Assembly: GCF_002374835.1 (NCBI RefSeq)
Contig: NZ_NWVD01000001.1
Location: 620,001 to 684,000, forward strand
Reading direction: 5' to 3'
Length of the DNA: 64,000 nucleotides
Source: Sphingomonas ginsenosidimutans
GTDB lineage: Bacteria; Pseudomonadota; Alphaproteobacteria; Sphingomonadales; Sphingomonadaceae
Position 1 is the first letter of the stretch; every line of letters begins with the position of its first letter. The position numbers and the translations under genes were made by a program. Shown one piece after another: positions 60,113-64,000 of the stretch. The notes beneath the pieces are model-generated. The model was not told the origin of the DNA. It ran no database searches and worked only from the letters and a program-made list of their open reading frames with translations.

Positions 60113-62925
60113 AGCTTCACCCGCACGCCGCCGAAGATCGTGTAGCCGAACTTCTCATATTCATAGACGCGCTGCCGCTCGCCGAAATAGCGCACGCCGG
60201 CGGTGTTGGTCAGGTTCTTGCCCTCGACGAACAGGTTCAGCGCCTTGGTCAGCTGGAAGCTGCCGGTCGCGTCGAGCTGCCCGCGGCCCTCCCAATAGAG
60301 GTCGAGCCGCGCGTCGTCGGCGTTGATCTCGTCCAGGTAATCGCTGCGCTTGGTATAGGCGACGCGCAGGTTCACCGGGCCGCGTTCGTAGAACAGCGAG
60401 GCGTTCCACATATGCTTCGACTGGCCGGGCAGGCGGAAGCGGGTGCGCCCGCCGAACGGCGCGTCGAAGCGCGCATCGCCGTCGGTATAGGTGTAATTGG
60501 CGAAGACGCCGAACCCGCCCAGCATGCCCGGCAGGAACGACAACTGCTGCTGCCAGTTCACCTCGACGCCGTACAGCTTGCCCTCGCGCGCGTTGACCGG
60601 GCGGCTGAGGATCGCGCCGGCGACGCCGTTGTAGGTGCCGGTGCCGTTCACGTTGTAGCGATAGTCGGTCAAATCCTTGTAGAAGCCGTTGACCGCGATG
60701 ATGCCGAGCGGGCGGATGTAATATTCCAGCCCCGCATCGACGTTGTTCGACAGCGTCGGGCGCAGATTGGGGTTGCCGAATTCGACGCGGATCGTGCTGC
60801 CCTCGGTCGTTTCGAGGACGCGCGGTGCGATCTGCGGGAAGTTCGGGCGATTGATCGCGCGGGTCAGCGCGACGCGCCCGATCAGGTTGGGGGTGAACGC
60901 CTGGCGCAGCGTCAGATTGGGGAAGAAATCGGTGTAATTGTTGTCGCCGCGCGCGGTGGTGATCGCGCCGTTGCGCGCGACGCTGGGCGCCTCGCTGCGG
61001 AAATCGGTGACCTCGACGCGCAGGCCCGCGATCAGCGTGGTGTCGCCGAACTGGAACTTGCCCATGCCGAACATGCCCAGAATCTTTTCCGTCGCGCGAT
61101 AGTCGGCGGTCACCGACTGCGGCAGGCGGCGCTGCGACGCGGCCTTGGTTGCGTCGAAATAGGCGTCGGCCAGCCCGGTGTCGAACCGCTTACCCAGGTC
61201 ATAGTCGAAATTGCGCGAATCCTCGTCCGACAGCATCCCGGCGAGCGTCCGGGACGGCGCAGCGGAGGACCGCTGGTCGCGCAACCGCTCCTCGTCCGCG
61301 GTGATGTTGCGCGCGCGATACTTGCCACCGGCCGACAGGGTCGCGGTGCCGTTGCCGAGCGGCTGCGGAATGTCCATGCGGATCTGTGCGGTGAATTCGT
61401 CGTTCAGCGTGGTGTTCGACCGGTAGGTGTTCTCGCGGAAGCCGTAGGTGCCGGTCTGGAGATGCTCCTTGCTGGTGAACAGCGAATAGGTCGGCAGATC
61501 GCTGTCGCGCCCGAAATCGTAGGACAGCGTCGGGCGCAGCGTGGAGCGGAACAGCAGCTCGTCACGGCGCGGATAGGTCTGCGACGTTTCGCTGTAGGCG
61601 ACGTCGGCGCGCACCTGGCCTTCGCCCAGCTGCTGCTCGATCCCGCCGGTGACGGTCTTGATCTCGTTCACCTGCACGCGGTGGCGCACCTGCTTTTCGA
61701 TGCGGGTGTTGGCCCAGGTCGCGGCGGTGTCGGTTGATCCGGCGACCGGCGCGGCATTGCCCGCGTTCCAGGTGATGCCGATGCGGTCGCGGAACTCGTT
61801 ATCCTCGAACCGGGCGTAGGTGCCGCGCACCCAGGTGCGCGTGGCGTCGGTGGGACGCCATTCGAACGCGGCGGTGCCGGCGATCCGCTCGCGCTTGGTA
61901 TCGTAATCCTTGAACAGCGTTTCGGTGACACGCGGGCCGGACCCAAGGATCGACCAGGTGTTCTCGACATTGTCGGGGCGGCGGTGCGTGCGCGAATAGC
62001 TGCCCGACACGAGCACGCCGAACTGCCGATCCGCACCGAAGCGATCGCTGACCGCACCCGATGCGCGATAGTCGCTGCCCTTGCCGAACTGGTTGTAGCT
62101 GGCACCGGCCATGCCGGTCAGCGCGAACCCCTTGCGATCGAAGGGCGAGCGCGTGCTGATGTTGACCGCGCCCGCGATCGAATCGGCATCCTGGCTGGGG
62201 ACCAGCGACTTGGTGACCTCCAGGTTCGCGACGATGTCCGACGGCAGCGTATCCAGATCGACCGCGCGGGTGGTGGGATCGACCGACGGGATCTGCACGC
62301 CGTCGACCGAGATCGCCGACCATTCCGACGGCGCGCCGCGAACATTGATGTAGCGGCCCTCGCCCTGGTCGCGCTCGATCCCGACGCCGGGCGCGCGCTG
62401 CAGCGCCTCGGCGATGTTGGGATCGGGGAAGCGGCCGATCGCGTCGGCGGAGATGATCGTAACAGTATTGTCGGCCTGTCGCTGCTGGTTGAGCGCGCGG
62501 GCGGTATTGTCGAGCAGCGAGGCGCCGACGACGACGATGTCGCCGGCATTGTCGCTGGCGCCGGGCATCGTCACTTCGACGTCGCGGGCGCGCTGTTCCG
62601 GGGTGACGGTGATCGAGAAGGGCGGGCGACCGAGATAGTCGACCAGCAGCGTCACCGCGCTGCTGGCATCGGGGGTCGCGATGGTGAAGCTGCCCTGCAG
62701 GTCGGTGGTCGCCTGCGCGCCGGTGCCCTCCACCACGATGCGCGCGCCCGGCAGCGCGACGCCCGTCACGTCGTAGACATGGCCCGACACGCTCGGGCCG
62801 GCGACCGCCTCGACCGTGGCCGAAGGGGCGGCGTCGGCGCTCGCGTGCGCGGGCTGGGCGGCGACGGCAAGGGCGATGAGCGAGACACCCGCGATCGCGC
62901 GGGCGCCGTGACGGGCGTGGTGCAT
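60109..62925 (-). CDS. TonB-dependent receptor with N-terminal carboxypeptidase-like domain, phytase partner
   Basis: 938 residues. Signal peptide, then a carboxypeptidase-regulatory-like domain (about 45-120, GHVYDVTGVALPGARIVVEG), a TonB box-like DIVVVGASL, plug with RFPDPNIAEALQRAPGVGIERDQGEGRYINVRG, VTKSLVPSQDADSIAGAVNIST, and a barrel ending GGVRVKL. The start was placed at the ATG at 62925, after GGGGGAAC. It leads the operon with phytase, which overlaps its stop; phosphate-related ligands are inferred. Confidence 0.92.
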   Translation of the reverse strand: MHHARHGARAIAGVSLIALAVAAQPAHASADAAPSATVEAVAGPSVSGHVYDVTGVALPGARIVVEGTGAQATTDLQGSFTIATPDASSAVTLLVDYLGRPPFSITVTPEQRARDVEVTMPGASDNAGDIVVVGASLLDNTARALNQQRQADNTVTIISADAIGRFPDPNIAEALQRAPGVGIERDQGEGRYINVRGAPSEWSAISVDGVQIPSVDPTTRAVDLDTLPSDIVANLEVTKSLVPSQDADSIAGAVNISTRSPFDRKGFALTGMAGASYNQFGKGSDYRASGAVSDRFGADRQFGVLVSGSYSRTHRRPDNVENTWSILGSGPRVTETLFKDYDTKRERIAGTAAFEWRPTDATRTWVRGTYARFEDNEFRDRIGITWNAGNAAPVAGSTDTAATWANTRIEKQVRHRVQVNEIKTVTGGIEQQLGEGQVRADVAYSETSQTYPRRDELLFRSTLRPTLSYDFGRDSDLPTYSLFTSKEHLQTGTYGFRENTYRSNTTLNDEFTAQIRMDIPQPLGNGTATLSAGGKYRARNITADEERLRDQRSSAAPSRTLAGMLSDEDSRNFDYDLGKRFDTGLADAYFDATKAASQRRLPQSVTADYRATEKILGMFGMGKFQFGDTTLIAGLRVEVTDFRSEAPSVARNGAITTARGDNNYTDFFPNLTLRQAFTPNLIGRVALTRAINRPNFPQIAPRVLETTEGSTIRVEFGNPNLRPTLSNNVDAGLEYYIRPLGIIAVNGFYKDLTDYRYNVNGTGTYNGVAGAILSRPVNAREGKLYGVEVNWQQQLSFLPGMLGGFGVFANYTYTDGDARFDAPFGGRTRFRLPGQSKHMWNASLFYERGPVNLRVAYTKRSDYLDEINADDARLDLYWEGRGQLDATGSFQLTKALNLFVEGKNLTNTAGVRYFGERQRVYEYEKFGYTIFGGVRVKL

Positions 62926-63030
62926 GTTGTTCCCCCAAAGAACGCTGTCGGGGCGCCTGATGGCGCTGCCCGGTGTGCGCCGCATGGCGTGTTTTCATGA
63001 CGTGACGGGGGAAGTTTGGTGACGGTTGCG

Positions 63031-64000
63031 TTACAATCCCGGCCGCGGCGCTCCGGCAACAGCGGCGGTTTCCGGCATTGCGGCTAGATACAGTGCCAGC
63101 CCCACGCCCGCGATCGCCGCCAGCACCAGGAAGGCCAGGTCGTATCCGCCAGCGACGATCAACCGGCCCGCCAGCGACGCGCTGATCGCGCCGCCCAGCC
63201 CCTGTACGGTGGCGACGGCGCCTTGCGCGACGTTGAACCGCCCGCTGCCGCGCGTGAGCGCTGCGACCACCACCGGGAACAGCGCGCCGAAGATGCCGGC
63301 GCCGACCCCGTCGAGCAACTGCACCGCCAGCAGCCACGGCGCGGCGTCGGACACGGTATAGAGCAGGCCGCGTGCGGCGAGGATCGCGAAGCCGGCTAAG
63401 AAGATCGGCTTGTGCCCCCAGCGATCGGCATGGCGGCCCACGACGATCGCGACCGGGACCATCACCAGCTGTGCGCCGACAATGCATGCCGACATCAGCG
63501 ACGTGGCGGTGCCCGCGCCGACGCGATGCGCGAGCAACTGGCCCACCGACGGCAGCATCGCGGCATTGGCGAGGTGGAAGGTGAAGGCGGCGGCAGCGAA
63601 CACCGCCAGCCCGCGCGTATGGCGCAGCACATGCCACATCGATTGCGGCGGGGCGTCGCAGGGTTCCTCGTCGTCGTCGGCGCACAGGCCGCGCGCGACG
63701 TCATGGTCGATGCGGTCGCCGGGAATGGCCAGCGTCGCGCCGATCGACGCGACCGCCAGCAGCGCCATCAGCCAGAACACCACCTGCGGCCCGAAACGCC
63801 ACGCCAGCAGCCCGGCGAGCGCGGCGGACACCGCATTGCCGCCGTGATTGAACGCCTCGTTCCGGCCGACCCGCGCGGTGAAGGCACGTGCGCCGACCAG
63901 CCCCAGCGTGATGCCGGTGATCGCGGGGGCGAAGGCGGCGCCGGCGACCGCGGCCAGCGCCTGCGTCGCGGCGACCGCGGTGAAACCGGTGACGAACGGC
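63031..64000 (-). CDS. MFS transporter, N-terminal part outside window
   Basis: The frame is open to the window edge, giving about 322 residues of the C-terminal portion with eight or nine hydrophobic segments. Near the window edge the segment VGRNEAFNHGGNAVSAALAG, with its charged RNEAFNH stretch, is characteristic of a sphingomonad/rhizobial MFS subgroup. A cytoplasmic acidic loop (LCADDDEEPCDAPPQ) separates the halves, followed by VVGRHADRWGHKPIFLAGF (motif A-like). No substrate can be assigned. It lies upstream, on the same strand, of the TonB/phytase operon but separated by 105 bases. Confidence 0.8.
   Translation of the reverse strand, partial: PFVTGFTAVAATQALAAVAGAAFAPAITGITLGLVGARAFTARVGRNEAFNHGGNAVSAALAGLLAWRFGPQVVFWLMALLAVASIGATLAIPGDRIDHDVARGLCADDDEEPCDAPPQSMWHVLRHTRGLAVFAAAAFTFHLANAAMLPSVGQLLAHRVGAGTATSLMSACIVGAQLVMVPVAIVVGRHADRWGHKPIFLAGFAILAARGLLYTVSDAAPWLLAVQLLDGVGAGIFGALFPVVVAALTRGSGRFNVAQGAVATVQGLGGAISASLAGRLIVAGGYDLAFLVLAAIAGVGLALYLAAMPETAAVAGAPRPGL

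Overview
The window looks like chromosomal DNA of a sphingomonad (Alphaproteobacteria, probably Sphingomonas or a close relative). Support comes from uniformly high G+C, a petA-petB-petC cytochrome bc1 operon, a serine palmitoyltransferase with its own acyl carrier protein (the sphingolipid signature), three classical TonB-dependent receptors plus one siderophore-type receptor, and a tryptophan-halogenase-like gene beside receptor genes. There is no integrase, transposase, phage module, plasmid gene or CRISPR array. The genus is inferred from gene content, not from a database search.

Positions 1-29.3 kb are mostly core genes. They include hemF and trmL, the bc1 operon closed by a clear terminator, apt, a Gly/Tyr- and Arg-rich lipoprotein, a MaoC dehydratase, and a nucleotide-pyrophosphatase-like lipoprotein. 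These are followed by ychF, a lactonase/OpgC pair, an FMN-dependent 2-hydroxyacid oxidase, rplK-rplA, lptF-lptG and a CHASE3 hybrid histidine kinase. Next come spt-acp-epimerase-proB, obgE, a low-G+C orphan gene, a divergent TetR/diiron-type pair with a clear operator, rplU-rpmA, hspQ and tRNA-Ser(CGA).

Positions 29.5-41.2 kb hold a single-strand catabolic cluster directly after the tRNA. It runs TetR, TonB receptor, a collapsed alpha/beta-hydrolase remnant, SDR, cupin, zinc-type alcohol dehydrogenase, small membrane protein, acyl-CoA synthetase, a second TetR, acyl-CoA dehydrogenase, a second SDR and a second alcohol dehydrogenase. The logic is import, alcohol oxidation, CoA activation and dehydrogenation of an unknown substrate. 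After it come a PTP-like phosphatase, a flavin-dependent halogenase-like protein overlapping a DUF6445-type protein, a periplasmic (alpha/alpha)6 glycosidase-like enzyme, and two divergent TonB receptors, one with a Fur-box-like promoter.

Positions 51.4-64 kb hold an MFS exporter and a fumarylpyruvate hydrolase-like/maleylpyruvate isomerase-like pair. A LysR regulator is divergent from a tightly coupled SDR-phosphotransferase-acyl-CoA dehydrogenase operon. That trio resembles the reductase, kinase and dehydrogenase steps of the levulinate (Lva) type 4-hydroxyacyl-CoA route. A nucleoside deaminase, a TonB-receptor/beta-propeller-phytase operon and a truncated MFS gene complete the window.

No wholly new defence or mobile system is visible. 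The best candidates for undescribed biology are the 29.5-41.2 kb cluster, the Lva-like trio, the halogenase/DUF6445 pair and the low-G+C orphan gene.
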